64,000 nt of DNA from Paenibacillus xylanexedens. Lineage in GTDB: Bacteria > Bacillota > Bacilli > Paenibacillales > Paenibacillaceae. Positions 8,575 to 17,398 of the stretch are shown here, piece after piece. How positions within the stretch are numbered: position 1 is the stretch's first letter; each line of letters begins with the position of its first letter. The notes under the pieces were generated by a model. It made no database searches and was not told where the DNA came from. It saw nothing but the letters and a program-made list of their open reading frames with translations. Where the stretch lies: assembly GCF_007676705.1 (NCBI RefSeq), contig NZ_VEBF01000003.1:124001-188000 (forward strand), given 5' to 3'. Made by a program: the position numbers and the translations under genes.

Positions 8575-9414
8575 TTACGCTCTCATATTGTTGGCAAGAC
8601 CCAACATGGAATCACTCGAAGTCAGCGCTCGTGCTGCCAGCTGGTATGTCCGCTGTCCTTGCATAAGCAAAGACATCTCCTGTGTCAAATCTACATTGGA
8701 TTGCTCCAGATAACCTGGACGGATCATGGCGACCGCTTGACGTGTAGCCGCGTTGGCGCCAAATACATCATCCTCAGTCAATCCCGCATCCAGACCGAAT
8801 AGGTTATCCGCATACTGTACCAGTCCCTCAGGGCGTTCAATGTCTACCACTTGCAGCTGTGCTCCAATGGTTGCGTTCGCCTCATTACCGCGTCGGATTA
8901 ACAGGTTGCCATTTTCATCAAAAGCAACTTTGCTATTAGTCGGTGCCGTAATACGGTTGCCTAGACGATCCAGGGCAAAGTGACCTTCGCCGTTGACCAT
9001 GACCATCATATCTGGTGCATTCGGAGTAGGCTTCGGTCTTGTATCCGGTACAAAATGAAATGCACCCTGACGTGTCCACATTTTCTCCCCATTTGCTTCA
9101 ACCGCAAACATGGCATTTCCCTCAATGGCCAGATCTGTGGGAAGACCAGTCTCGTTTAAGGTACCTTGAGACATATCCTTCGTCACATCTGCCAAACGAG
9201 CACCAAAACCGAGGTTATATCCCATTGGTGTAGAGCGCCCATCCAGCTTGTACTTATCCGGTTGTTGTTGAACCCGGGTCAGCACGTCCTCGAAGGCCGC
9301 TTGCTTGCTCTTATAGCCTGCCGTATTCACGTTGGCAATATTATCGGAAATGACATCCAGACGCTGCTGTATAGCGGTCATGGAAACCTTGGCACTAATC
9401 ATGGAATTATTCAT
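8575..9414 (-). CDS. flhP: Flagellar hook-basal body protein FlhP (FlgG/FlgE-family rod protein)
   Basis: 279 residues. Distal-rod/hook-type subunit exported through the flagellar type III apparatus. Seen: N-terminal rod signature LDVISDNIANVNTAGYKSKQ and C-terminal LEQSNVDLTQEMSLLMQGQRTYQLAARAL, the two helices that form the D0 coiled coil. The frame is open to 9588, but ATG at 9414 follows GGGAGGG and gives the normal family N-terminus MNNSMISAKV, so it is chosen. In Bacillus flhO and flhP are adjacent; here 417 bp of palindromic DNA separate them. Confidence 0.92.
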   Translation of the reverse strand: MNNSMISAKVSMTAIQQRLDVISDNIANVNTAGYKSKQAAFEDVLTRVQQQPDKYKLDGRSTPMGYNLGFGARLADVTKDMSQGTLNETGLPTDLAIEGNAMFAVEANGEKMWTRQGAFHFVPDTRPKPTPNAPDMMVMVNGEGHFALDRLGNRITAPTNSKVAFDENGNLLIRRGNEANATIGAQLQVVDIERPEGLVQYADNLFGLDAGLTEDDVFGANAATRQAVAMIRPGYLEQSNVDLTQEMSLLMQGQRTYQLAARALTSSDSMLGLANNMRA

Positions 9415-9570
9415 CGGTGGTTTACCCTCCCTTGTGTCCTGTCCACCCTCCCAAACCCTCCCTAGTAGGGAGGGCCCCAGATGGCGCTGCCCTCTGGACT
9501 CCCGAAACAGGCGGATTAGGTAAGTGGGGTACGATCTTGCTAAGTGACGATGGTGTGTGTTCGCCGCGAC

Positions 9571-9623
9571 TGCCCGACTATGATTCACGCCATATCTTCA
9601 CATGGCTGAATCATAGTCGGGCA
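9571..9623. repeat. Long inverted repeat (22-bp stem) between flhO and flhP
   Basis: Left arm TGCCCGACTATGATTCA (9571-9587) and right arm TGAATCATAGTCGGGCA (9607-9623) pair perfectly over 17 bp; after one bulged C the inner GCCAT / ATGGC adds five pairs, leaving an 8-nt loop. There is no T-run on either strand, so it does not look like an intrinsic terminator. Confidence 0.85.
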
Positions 9624-9652
9624 CGCTCTTTATACGGCGTGTAGCTCCGCGT

Positions 9653-9788
9653 GGTCTCTTCCCTGCTTTGCTTCGCAAAGGACTGTCGAGACCGTCGCTA
9701 CGCTCAGATACTGCTGCGCATTCCTCCCATAGTCTCGGATGCGTTTGGTTTGCGCTCCGCGTGAGCCTCTCTGCTTTGCTACGCAAAG
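9653..9788. repeat. Duplicated nested hairpins between flhO and flhP
   Basis: Unit A (9653-9693) has outer arms GGTCTC/GAGACC around an inner CTTTGC-TTC-GCAAAG. Unit B (9774-9788) has CTTTGC-TAC-GCAAAG in similar surroundings (CTCCGCGTG upstream and GGAC downstream in both). The two units lie 108 nt apart. No coding signal with a ribosome-binding site was seen in this gap. Confidence 0.65.
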
Positions 9789-9831
9789 GACGTTTGACTC
9801 TCCGCTGCGCGGTTATATTTAAACGTCGGCG

Positions 9832-10716
9832 TTATACACGCCCGACTTCATTGACGGCTTTATCCAAACTGCGATCGTAAAATTGCACGATCTTCTGGTT
9901 TGCTTCATACGCGCGGAATGCGGCGTTCATATCAACTGTGGCCTGTGAAGCATCCACATTCGAGCCTTCCAGGTAACCCTGACGGATCTGCACATTATCT
10001 CCTGCAGCCATCATCCGGGCCGTTGCCCCGTTTGTATCACTAAGACTGAAATTGCCATCACCTTGACGAACCAGCTGATTCGGTTGGTCAATGACACTGA
10101 TCCCAAGTGTTACGCCTGTCGGTACACCTGTTGCTGCATCCACAAGACGTCCTTGCTCATCCACTTTAAATTGCTCTACAGAACCTGTCAACACCACAGG
10201 TTGACCATTATTATCCAACACTTGTGAACCTGTTGAACTCAGCAGTTGCCCTGTTCCTGTAATATCAAAGTGACCATCGCGTGTATATCTCGTGTTACCT
10301 TCCGCATCCTGAACTGTAAAGTACGCCTGAGGTTGGTAAGTTACCGTGCCATCGGCCCGTACAAATTTGCCTGAAGCGTCAAACGGAACAGGTTGTCCAG
10401 TCTGCGGATCATTGACCGTCATATTGGATGAGATGGAAAAATCATTTTTCTGTCCCGTCTCCATAATGGTCCCCTGCAAATTCATGGACAAACTCTCTTC
10501 CGCGAACACTCCCGTGTTCAGCTTGCCCAGCCGCTTTGTTGGAAGATTGGCATCTCCGCCTACCAAAGTAATGAGCATTTCCGGGAAGGAACGGCTTACG
10601 CTGTTCACCTGTTTGTATCCCGTGGTGTTCATATTTACGATATTCTGTGTTGCTGTGTCATGGCGGCGTTGTTGCGTAATCATTCCCGCAGTAGCGGTGT
10701 ACAGACCTCTTAACAT
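9832..10716 (-). CDS. flhO: Flagellar hook-basal body protein FlhO (FlgG/FlgE-family)
   Basis: 294 residues, paralogue of the FlhP product. Predicted rod component linking basal body and hook. Seen: MLRGLYTATAGMITQQRRHD start, NIVNMNTTGYKQ rod signature, and C-terminal EGSNVDASQATVDMNAAFRAYEANQKIVQ that forms the second half of the D0 domain; the middle is the variable beta-rich region. ATG at 10716 follows GAGGAGAGGGG. It lies 102 bp after mbl on the same strand, the order found in Bacillus. Confidence 0.92.
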   Translation of the reverse strand: MLRGLYTATAGMITQQRRHDTATQNIVNMNTTGYKQVNSVSRSFPEMLITLVGGDANLPTKRLGKLNTGVFAEESLSMNLQGTIMETGQKNDFSISSNMTVNDPQTGQPVPFDASGKFVRADGTVTYQPQAYFTVQDAEGNTRYTRDGHFDITGTGQLLSSTGSQVLDNNGQPVVLTGSVEQFKVDEQGRLVDAATGVPTGVTLGISVIDQPNQLVRQGDGNFSLSDTNGATARMMAAGDNVQIRQGYLEGSNVDASQATVDMNAAFRAYEANQKIVQFYDRSLDKAVNEVGRV

Positions 10717-10818
10717 GAATTAACCCCTCTCCTCAAGCGCTTGTCCTGCATCGCAGGTTGGCTGCTTGTCCGTTCTGCTTCCCGAGCATGGCGAACCTTT
10801 GCTATTTATATCGGCAGA

Positions 10819-11817
10819 TTAGAACTTTTTCTTAACCACCTGATCCAAATTATTAAGCATAATGCCTGTCCCCTTCACGACACAATGCATTGGATCTTCC
10901 GCAACCCATACCGGTACATGCAATTCATTGGACAAAAGCTCGTCCAGTCCTTTGAGCAATGCGCCTCCACCAGTCAACACTACACCACGGTCGATAATGT
11001 CCGCTGACAATTCCGGCGGTGTACGTTCCAATACCGACTTCGCTGCAACGATGATGGATTGCACAGAATCCCAGAGTGCTTCCTGTACTTCTTTTCCCGA
11101 TACCGTTACGGTAACTGGCAGACCGGATACCATATCGCGTCCGCGAATATCCATCTCGGACTGATGTCCACCTGGTGTCACGGAACCAATCGCAATTTTG
11201 ATATCTTCCGCGGTCCGTTCGCCGATCATGAGCTTGTACTTGGCTTTGATAAACTTGATAATGGCTTCGTCGAACTTGTCCCCTGCGACTTTAATAGAAG
11301 AGGCGGTGACCACGTCGCCCATAGAAAGGACTGCAACGTCAGTCGTTCCGCCGCCGATATCCACGACCATATTGCCGCTCGGCTGAAAAATATCCATTCC
11401 CGCACCGATCGCTGCCGCTTTCGGCTCTTCTTCCAGAAACACTTCTTTGGCACCGCTGCGCTCCGCCGCCTCGCGGATGGCCTTCTGCTCCACGGAAGTA
11501 ATGTTCGTTGGTGCACAGATCAGAATTCGAGGGTGGCTGTACCAGCTTCTTGCACCTACACGATTAATGAAATGTCTGAGCATCGCTTCTGTAATCTCGA
11601 AGTCCGCAATAACGCCGTCGCGCAACGGTCTAATGGCAACAATGTTACCTGGAGTACGCCCCACCATACGACGCGCTTCTTCCCCAACAGCAAGGACACG
11701 CTTCGTATCTCTTTCAATGGTCACGACGGAAGGTTCATCGAGGACAACCCCACTTCCTTTCACGTGAATAAGCACGTTCGCCGTGCCAAGATCAATACCG
11801 ATATCCTTGCTAAACAT
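10819..11817 (-). CDS. mbl: MreB-like rod-shape protein Mbl
   Basis: 332 residues. Actin-like ATPase whose membrane-bound filaments guide lateral wall synthesis. Seen: phosphate-1 loop GIDLGTANVLIHVKG, NIVAIRPLRDGVIADF, RILICAPTNIT, the phosphate-2 loop DIGGGTTDVAVLSMG and adenosine motif VLTGGGALLKGLDELL. Assigned as Mbl rather than MreB from its position directly after spoIIID and before flhO, as in Bacillus; sequence alone does not separate them. ATG at 11817 is preceded by TTTGGGGGCTC. Confidence 0.93.
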   Translation of the reverse strand: MFSKDIGIDLGTANVLIHVKGSGVVLDEPSVVTIERDTKRVLAVGEEARRMVGRTPGNIVAIRPLRDGVIADFEITEAMLRHFINRVGARSWYSHPRILICAPTNITSVEQKAIREAAERSGAKEVFLEEEPKAAAIGAGMDIFQPSGNMVVDIGGGTTDVAVLSMGDVVTASSIKVAGDKFDEAIIKFIKAKYKLMIGERTAEDIKIAIGSVTPGGHQSEMDIRGRDMVSGLPVTVTVSGKEVQEALWDSVQSIIVAAKSVLERTPPELSADIIDRGVVLTGGGALLKGLDELLSNELHVPVWVAEDPMHCVVKGTGIMLNNLDQVVKKKF

Positions 11818-12036
11818 AAAAGAGCCCCCAAAGTGATATTATTTGGTCAGCGTATCCTGTGAAAAAGAGTCCCTTATCACGTCACCGCTCGTTCGACAAA
11901 GTGCAACATATATATGTAAAAATCGGGCTGATAAGATGTCATAATTCGATCCTGTACCAGCTTTTAACATATCATACTTCAGGGGAGGGATTCAATGCAT
12001 GTGTGAGCTTTTTGGCCTACGTCTTTAAGAAGAGGC

Positions 12037-12324
12037 TTACGATTTGGCGGAAGCCAACACCTCACGTTTCTTGCCACTCGTTTTTTTGTATTTGATTTTG
12101 GTCGCTTCACCGCCCCGCAAATGGCGGATCGACTTGTGGTACTCCAAAATGTGTTTCACCTGGTCAGCAAGATCAGGGTTGATTTCCGGCAGACGCTCCG
12201 TCAGATCCTTATGCACAGTACTCTTTGACACGCCGAATTCCTTGGCTATGGTACGGACCGTATTCCTCGTCTCAACAATGCAGCGACCAATTTTGATGGT
12301 CCGTTCCTTGATGTAATCGTGCAC
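12037..12324 (-). CDS. spoIIID: Sporulation transcription factor SpoIIID
   Basis: 95 residues. Mother-cell DNA-binding regulator acting after sigma-E. Seen: the helix-turn-helix TRNTVRTIAKEFGVSKSTVHKD in the N-terminal half, the segment LPEINPDLADQVKHIL, and a basic C-terminal helix (KIKYKKTSGKKR) that also contacts DNA in this family. The start is GTG at 12324 after GGGAGGCGGGAGC. Length and content match SpoIIID closely. A candidate sigma-E promoter lies upstream. mbl follows 219 bp downstream. Confidence 0.95.
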   Translation of the reverse strand: MHDYIKERTIKIGRCIVETRNTVRTIAKEFGVSKSTVHKDLTERLPEINPDLADQVKHILEYHKSIRHLRGGEATKIKYKKTSGKKREVLASAKS

Positions 12325-12359
12325 GCTCCCGCCTCCCTACTGTGTGGATAGTTTGGTAC

Positions 12360-12386
12360 ATTATATGAGGAGCATGCCTATATATT
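12360..12386 (-). promoter_or_regulatory. Candidate sigma-E promoter of spoIIID
   Basis: Minus strand: AATATA (12381-12386), 13-nt spacer, CATATAAT (12360-12367). This resembles the sigma-E pattern (ATA-type -35, CATACAAT-type -10), and spoIIID is known to be sigma-E dependent in Bacillus. Spacing is one base short of typical, so moderate confidence. Confidence 0.5.
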
Positions 12387-12439
12387 CGCGGTTTAGAGGT
12401 GTGACAAGCTTCGAAGGTCCCATTATTTTCTGAAAAGCA

Positions 12440-12467
12440 CAAAAAGAGCAGAGGTTTAACCCTCTGC
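12440..12467 (-). terminator. Intrinsic terminator of spoIIQ
   Basis: Stem GCAGAGG / CCTCTGC (12448-12467) followed on the minus strand by TCTTTTTGT, 28 nt after the spoIIQ stop. Confidence 0.85.
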
Positions 12468-12494
12468 CCATCATGTTGCTGCGGTAAAAATCAT

Positions 12495-13235
12495 TTATTT
12501 TTCCGGAAGATATCCTTGCGGGTTAACCGGCTGTCCGTCTTCGTACACTTCAAAGTGAAGGTGGTTGCCAAGCGTTTTACCCAATTCATTGACGCCAGCA
12601 GATGCAATTGCATCTCCCTGTTTCACTTCGTCGTCCTGTTTCACTTTGACGTCTGCCAAGCTTTGGTATACCGTCTTCAGGTTATCGCTGTGAGTGATTT
12701 CCACAACTTGACCTGTGAGCGGATTTTGCTCCACCCGTGTAACTTTACCGGCAAGCGCTGCTTTTACCTCAAACGTTTTGTTATCCCCACGTGCCAGATC
12801 GACACCCGTGTTCGGGATAAATGTATCATTGTACTGCACCATCGCCGCTTCATGTTCCTCGGTTGAAGCTTCGTTGTCATAGAAAGGTTTTACTACTGAA
12901 ATTTCGGACGGTACCGCTACCGGCCATACAAAATTCTCCGACTTTGCAACAACTTCCACACTTTCCTGTTCTCCGCCTACTGCTGTTTCTTCTGTACCCG
13001 CCGTTGCGCCTGTTTCTACTACCCCGCTAGCAGGGTCCGAGTTCAGCGTTTTGTCGCCTGTGCCCTGATAGACCCACACTAAGGTTAGTATAATGCCTGC
13101 TGCTGCGATGTAGGCTGCCGGGAAGACCCAGCGTTTGGACATTGCTCTTTTCCATGAAGAGGGCTGGCTAGCCGGTACTCCTTGAGTTGTTTTAGGAGTT
13201 TCTTCTTGGATTGTTTTTTTGTTTTGTTCATTCAT
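12495..13235 (-). CDS. spoIIQ: Stage II sporulation protein SpoIIQ (M23/LytM-domain, probably non-catalytic)
   Basis: 246 residues: short cytoplasmic N-terminus, one membrane segment (VFPAAYIAAAGIILTLVWVY, about residues 38-57), an acidic Ser/Thr-rich linker, then an M23 fold. Made in the forespore, where its outer domain pairs with mother-cell SpoIIIAH across the septal space. The C-terminal HLHFEVYEDGQPVNP ligand motif is present, but the first zinc ligand is replaced (NTGVDLA instead of HxGxD), as in B. subtilis SpoIIQ, so it is a scaffold rather than a peptidase. ATG at 13235 follows GAGGTG with 6-nt spacing; an upstream in-frame start at 13271 lacks support. Confidence 0.92.
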   Translation of the reverse strand: MNEQNKKTIQEETPKTTQGVPASQPSSWKRAMSKRWVFPAAYIAAAGIILTLVWVYQGTGDKTLNSDPASGVVETGATAGTEETAVGGEQESVEVVAKSENFVWPVAVPSEISVVKPFYDNEASTEEHEAAMVQYNDTFIPNTGVDLARGDNKTFEVKAALAGKVTRVEQNPLTGQVVEITHSDNLKTVYQSLADVKVKQDDEVKQGDAIASAGVNELGKTLGNHLHFEVYEDGQPVNPQGYLPEK

Positions 13236-13254
13236 CTTAATCACCTCAGTAACA

Positions 13255-13282
13255 AGTGTTACCGGGTGCAACTCTTTTATAC
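13255..13282 (-). promoter_or_regulatory. Candidate sigma-F promoter of spoIIQ
   Basis: Minus strand: GTATA (13278-13282), 14-nt spacer, GGTAACACT (13255-13263). The -10 fits the forespore pattern GGnnAnAnT at every fixed position. It would start transcription about 13 nt before the ATG, just at the ribosome-binding site, giving a very short leader. spoIIQ is sigma-F dependent in Bacillus. Confidence 0.6.
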
Positions 13283-13377
13283 ACGCGCGACTCTAATTAT
13301 TTTCACGGAGGTTTCAGAGAGTGCTATATATGTGGGGATGAGTGGTTAGTACGTGCGCCGCTCCGGGGCCAGAAAAA

Positions 13378-13480
13378 CTTTCGACCGGCTGTTACTCCCG
13401 GATTTCTTCTATCACCTTCTTCAAAAGGTGAAATCCGGTAGTAAAGGCGGACACTTCGTTTCTACAGGTCTTTTCTGTCC
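13378..13480 (+). repeat. Dispersed palindromic element, copy 4
   Basis: Reads CTTTCGACCGGCTGTTACTCCC, then a hairpin with arms TTACTCCCGGATTT / AAATCCGGTAGTAA enclosing a second small stem CACCTT/AAGGTG, then AAGGCGGACACTTCGTTTCT as in copies at 28.1 and 56.6 kb. It fills part of the 488-bp spoIIQ-spoIID gap. A 98-codon frame across this region was judged non-coding. Confidence 0.65.
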
Positions 13481-13723
13481 CCTGCGCTCCCCATACGCTA
13501 CACTCTCCGCATATATAACCGAATCTCGAAAGCTCCGGAATGGGTGGTTCGTAGAGAAGCCGAAATGATATAGGATGTGACTGAGATACCACGCGTCTGA
13601 GATTCGTTAGAATTTTCATTCGTCGTGATATGGGCTGATAAGGTTTCTCAGATTCGTTACCCATCAGTTCCAAAACTAAACTGCTCATCCCCGTACGTTA
13701 GTATCCATTCGAATTCCTCTCTC

Positions 13724-15064
13724 CTACTTCGATGCCAGCATCTTGGATGCCTGTCCGAATGAGATGCCTGTATAGTAATGTTTGAGAATCTGGGTGGCGG
13801 TGTGTCCCTCCTGCGCCATGCCGTTCGCTCCCCATTGGCTCATACCCACACCATGCCCATATCCGTACGTTGTAATCTGGACCTCATCTCCCACGGCCTT
13901 CCAACTGAACTGGCTGGACCTTAACCCAAGCAGCTTGCGAACCTCAGGACCGTTGAATGTTTCACCTGCGATCTGCATTTCCTTAATTCGATGCCCTTTG
14001 GTTGTAGATAATACTTCCATCCACGATCCATCCTTCTGAGCAGTAACCGGAATGGCATCCAGATTCAGTTTCTGCAGAATCTCGCTACGTTTCATCGTAA
14101 CGGTCTGTTTGAAGCCCGGAGCCAGACTTTTATCCCATGGACTGTCTACACTTTGCAGATATGGCACAGCGTTCCCCCACACATCTTCTGCATTCTCCGT
14201 ATATCCATTGCTTGTAGAGAAAAAGGAAGCTGTGATCGCTTTGCCTTGATATGTCATGACCGCATCTCGACTTTCGCGTACAGCCTGTTGCAGCTTCTCC
14301 CATTCCTTCGCCTTCCCCAGACGAGTCCATTCCGATTTCACCTGATCTGGCGGGATAAACACCTGGTGACTGACCGTATCCGTCACATCCGCCGCACCCG
14401 ATGGAACACCGCTTGTATCACTCGCAGCGAGTCTTCGTACGATAAATGTGCGCGCTGCGATCGCCTGCGCCTTTAACGCCTCCAGTCTGAATTCCGCCGG
14501 CATCTCTGCTGCCACTACCCCTGTAACATAGTCTTCCAATGGCAGATTCATCGTTGTCCCTGTTGCAGACAGGTATACGCGTACTTTGGGTTCGGGGTAG
14601 GTAACAGGGACTGCTGGCGCAGGAGCTGGGGTTCGTGTAATGTTGGCATCTGCTCTAACAGGGGTTGACTTAACCGAGTCGCTCTCCCGCGGCCATACCA
14701 GAATCACCGGAATCAGTAATGCCATCGCCAATAATGCAGATACAGCCGCAGCCGGTTGCCATTTTGTAGGGTTGCGCCCCCATCGACGTTTTCGTCCGAA
14801 TGTCCGCATTCGACGACGCTTTACCCGGCGGAACTGGTCCAACTCAATAACAGGTATATGGATGTGCTCGGCTGCCTGTCGGTCTAGTTTATCTGTCGAC
14901 TTCCCTTCTGGGCTTGAACATTTTGCAGGCTGTGATGGGACAGCCCTCAGGTTCACTGGGGCAAGCTTGTCTTTTTCCACTCCAGTAACGATATTCTCCT
15001 CCGGCTCTTGCATATCCGGACGGGGGACAAGGGGTACCTTTACCTGTACACGAGCTTCTTTCAT
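13724..15064 (-). CDS. spoIID: Stage II sporulation protein SpoIID (lytic transglycosylase of engulfment)
   Basis: 446 residues, about 100 longer than B. subtilis SpoIID. Layout: a cytoplasmic N-terminus of about 95 residues ending in a basic stretch (RRVKRRRMRTFGRKRRWGR), one membrane segment (AAAVSALLAMALLIPVILVW), a proline/alanine linker, and the SpoIID domain with YVTGVVAAEMPAEFRLEALK and QAIAARTF near residue 195 and the C-terminal GYGHGVGMSQWGANGMA. Acts with SpoIIM and SpoIIP to cleave septal peptidoglycan. The extended N-terminus is the odd part; ATG at 15064 follows GGAGGGTT, and no later start has a comparable site. Confidence 0.93.
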   Translation of the reverse strand: MKEARVQVKVPLVPRPDMQEPEENIVTGVEKDKLAPVNLRAVPSQPAKCSSPEGKSTDKLDRQAAEHIHIPVIELDQFRRVKRRRMRTFGRKRRWGRNPTKWQPAAAVSALLAMALLIPVILVWPRESDSVKSTPVRADANITRTPAPAPAVPVTYPEPKVRVYLSATGTTMNLPLEDYVTGVVAAEMPAEFRLEALKAQAIAARTFIVRRLAASDTSGVPSGAADVTDTVSHQVFIPPDQVKSEWTRLGKAKEWEKLQQAVRESRDAVMTYQGKAITASFFSTSNGYTENAEDVWGNAVPYLQSVDSPWDKSLAPGFKQTVTMKRSEILQKLNLDAIPVTAQKDGSWMEVLSTTKGHRIKEMQIAGETFNGPEVRKLLGLRSSQFSWKAVGDEVQITTYGYGHGVGMSQWGANGMAQEGHTATQILKHYYTGISFGQASKMLASK

Positions 15065-15408
15065 TCGAATATAACCCTCCGTTGTCTATGGCCGGTTAAG
15101 TGCCGGTCGTGTTGTTCAAATCCATAGTTTAGGGTATGAGCTAGCTCGATCTGATAGAACCTGATTTAAGAGAAACGGGTCCCTTTTCGTTCCGTTAACT
15201 TTCCAGCTTTCTTTTACCATGTACATCTTAAAAAGGTTGATCTGTCGCTGAATACCGGTGTTTATCTGGATATGACACCCTATATAAAGTCTGCTCTTTC
15301 ATTTGGTTCAGAATCGATACAGAATACGATGTTATGATATATAAGTTAGGACCAGCTATTAATAGAATCAGGTATCAAACATCACGTTCGTCTTCTTAAA
15401 AATAAACA
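15065..15408. other. Intergenic region upstream of spoIID
   Basis: About 340 bp without an ORF that has a plausible start. It must hold the spoIID promoter, but I could not assign a convincing sigma-E box. No copy of the palindromic element was recognised. Confidence 0.5.
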
Positions 15409-15443
15409 CAAAAAAAGCCAAGCCGGATGGCTTAGCTTTTTCA
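15409..15443 (-). terminator. Intrinsic terminator of murA
   Basis: Stem AAGCCA/TGGCTT around CCGGA; on the minus strand the stem GCTAAGCC...GGCTTGGC ends in TTTTTTTGTG, 87 nt beyond the murA stop. Confidence 0.8.
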
Positions 15444-15529
15444 TCTTTTACAACATATGTTCCATCGCATTTCCAAACAACCGTGTGCCTCAATACTACA
15501 GAACAGTATTCTTTTCGTTCAATCCAGTG

Positions 15530-16876
15530 TTAAGCCAAAGTTGGTTGTACCTTAAACATAGGTACTTCTTTCTCCACTTTTTCACTAGGTGCTTTGGTTG
15601 CTTCCAGCTTAGGCTCATCAACCGAGATCCGATAGATGTCAGCGCCAAGACCGTTAAGCTTCTCAGCGAGATGTACATAACCACGGTCGATGTGATGAAC
15701 ACCGCCCACTTCCGTTGTACCTTCAGCAACAAGACCTGCAATAATGAGTGCGGCACCCGCACGCAAATCGGTAGCCGTTACTTTGGCACCCTTCAGCTTG
15801 GCATTACCTGTGATGATGGACGAACGTCCTTCAACTTTGATCTCCGCATTCATCAATTGGAACTCATCCACATGCATGAATCGGTTTTCAAAAACAGTCT
15901 CTGTCACGACACTTGTTCCTTCAGATGCCAGCAAGAGTGCCATCATCTGAGATTGCATATCTGTCGGGAATCCTGGGTATGGTAATGTTTTCACATCCAC
16001 AGCCTTAAGAGGACGATCTGCGATTACACGCACGCCATTCTCATCCGGTTGGACCGTTACACCCATCTCTTCAAGCTTCGCAATAACGGAGCCCAAGTGA
16101 TCAGAGATTGCACCTTCAATGTACACGTCACCACCAGAGATTGCAGCAGCAGCCATATACGTACCAGCTTCTACCCGATCCGGAATAACCGTGTGTGTTA
16201 CGCCTGTCAGTTTCTCCACACCTTCAATGCGGATAACTCCAGTACCAGCACCACGTACTATGGCGCCCATTCCATTCAGGAAGTTGGCAAGATCCACAAT
16301 TTCAGGTTCTTTTGCCGCGTTCTCCAGAACAGTTACACCTTCAGCCAATGTTGCAGCCATCATAATATTTTGAGTGGCACCTACGGAAGCCACATCCAGA
16401 TAAATTTTCGCGCCACGCAACCGACCTTGGCTACGAGCTTCGATATAACCTTGGCCCAAGCTGATCTCTGCGCCCATGGCTTCAAAACCTTTCAAATGCT
16501 GATCAATAGGCCGTGTACCGATGGCACATCCACCAGGAAGTGAGATTCTTGTATGACCCATTCGGGTCAACAAAGGCCCCATGACCAGGAAAGACGCCCG
16601 CATTTTACTTACCCATTCATACGGGGCTTCGCAGGAAGTAAGTTTCTCCGCATTTACGGTAATCACTTCGTCCCGGTATGTAACTCCCGCTCCCAGCGAT
16701 TCCAACACCTTGTTAATCGTCATCACATCGTCTAGAGGAGGCGCGTCAATAATAACGCTTTGTCCTTCTTCCCCTAAGAGAGAGGCAGCGATGATCGGAA
16801 GAACAGAATTTTTAGCGCCGCTAACTTTGACACTTCCGGTCAACCTTTTGCCACCGCGGACGATAAATTTGCTCAT
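15530..16876 (-). CDS. murA: UDP-N-acetylglucosamine 1-carboxyvinyltransferase MurA
   Basis: 448 residues. Adds enolpyruvate from PEP to UDP-GlcNAc, the first committed step of peptidoglycan synthesis. Seen: N-terminal FIVRGGKRLTGSVKVSGAKN with the catalytic lysine region, the PEP-adduct and fosfomycin-target cysteine in LPGGCAIGTRPIDQHLKG, and TDMQSQMMALL. The C-terminus has an extra tail of roughly 25 residues (KLEATKAPSEKVEKEVPMFK) beyond the usual fold. Two adjacent ATGs (16879, 16876) follow GGAGGG; the second gives the standard MSKFIV start. Gene order spoIID-murA-(DUF1146)-atp matches Bacillus, but ywmB, expected between murA and the DUF1146 gene, is missing. Confidence 0.95.
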   Translation of the reverse strand: MSKFIVRGGKRLTGSVKVSGAKNSVLPIIAASLLGEEGQSVIIDAPPLDDVMTINKVLESLGAGVTYRDEVITVNAEKLTSCEAPYEWVSKMRASFLVMGPLLTRMGHTRISLPGGCAIGTRPIDQHLKGFEAMGAEISLGQGYIEARSQGRLRGAKIYLDVASVGATQNIMMAATLAEGVTVLENAAKEPEIVDLANFLNGMGAIVRGAGTGVIRIEGVEKLTGVTHTVIPDRVEAGTYMAAAAISGGDVYIEGAISDHLGSVIAKLEEMGVTVQPDENGVRVIADRPLKAVDVKTLPYPGFPTDMQSQMMALLLASEGTSVVTETVFENRFMHVDEFQLMNAEIKVEGRSSIITGNAKLKGAKVTATDLRAGAALIIAGLVAEGTTEVGGVHHIDRGYVHLAEKLNGLGADIYRISVDEPKLEATKAPSEKVEKEVPMFKVQPTLA

Positions 16877-17398
16877 CATGGTTCCCTCCGCGCTTTTATT
16901 CCCTTTTCTTCATTCCGGAATACGTAAGCCCCACTATGTGTAGAAAGGACTGTTGCTGTGTGTGGAATTTCGACATATTCTGGCATATTGCCGCAGATGT
17001 CTGTTCAGAAAAGAATTGGTTTTTATAATCCATATCAATAATACCATGTGCAGTGCATTCTGCTATTTAGCATGTAAAATTAGTGTCTTACAAGCAAGCA
17101 GAGCATCAGAACAGACACAGTGGGATGGTTATTAGCCGGCATCAACCGGATATCCCGTTTATAACTACAAAATAAGTGAACAATTGTGAATTCCCTAACT
17201 TCCATCATAACATTTTTGAATTGTACGATACAAGCATTTTTACATAAAACATCTCAAATCCATCCAATTTCACGTCACATTTTTTTCTTAATTTCTTTGC
17301 CGACAACTCATACTCTAATTGTTAACACAATTAATCGATGTTATTCGACAATGAGCAGCTTGAAGAACCTAACAGATGATTAACCAACCATCTCAACA
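16877..17398. other. AT-rich intergenic region between murA and the DUF1146 gene
   Basis: 522 bp, noticeably AT-rich in 17180-17340. I found no ORF with a ribosome-binding site and no clear hairpin terminator. In Bacillus ywmB lies in this position; no homologous coding remnant could be recognised by eye. Confidence 0.5.

Noticed and set aside
9571..9623. Intrinsic terminator of flhO
   Set aside because: Very strong stem but no T-run on either strand and flhP should be co-transcribed; listed as an inverted repeat instead.
11059..11862. 267-codon plus-strand frame
   Set aside because: Antisense to mbl.
13392..13688. 98-codon minus-strand frame between spoIIQ and spoIID
   Set aside because: Runs through a palindromic repeat copy, has no ribosome site and no recognisable protein features.
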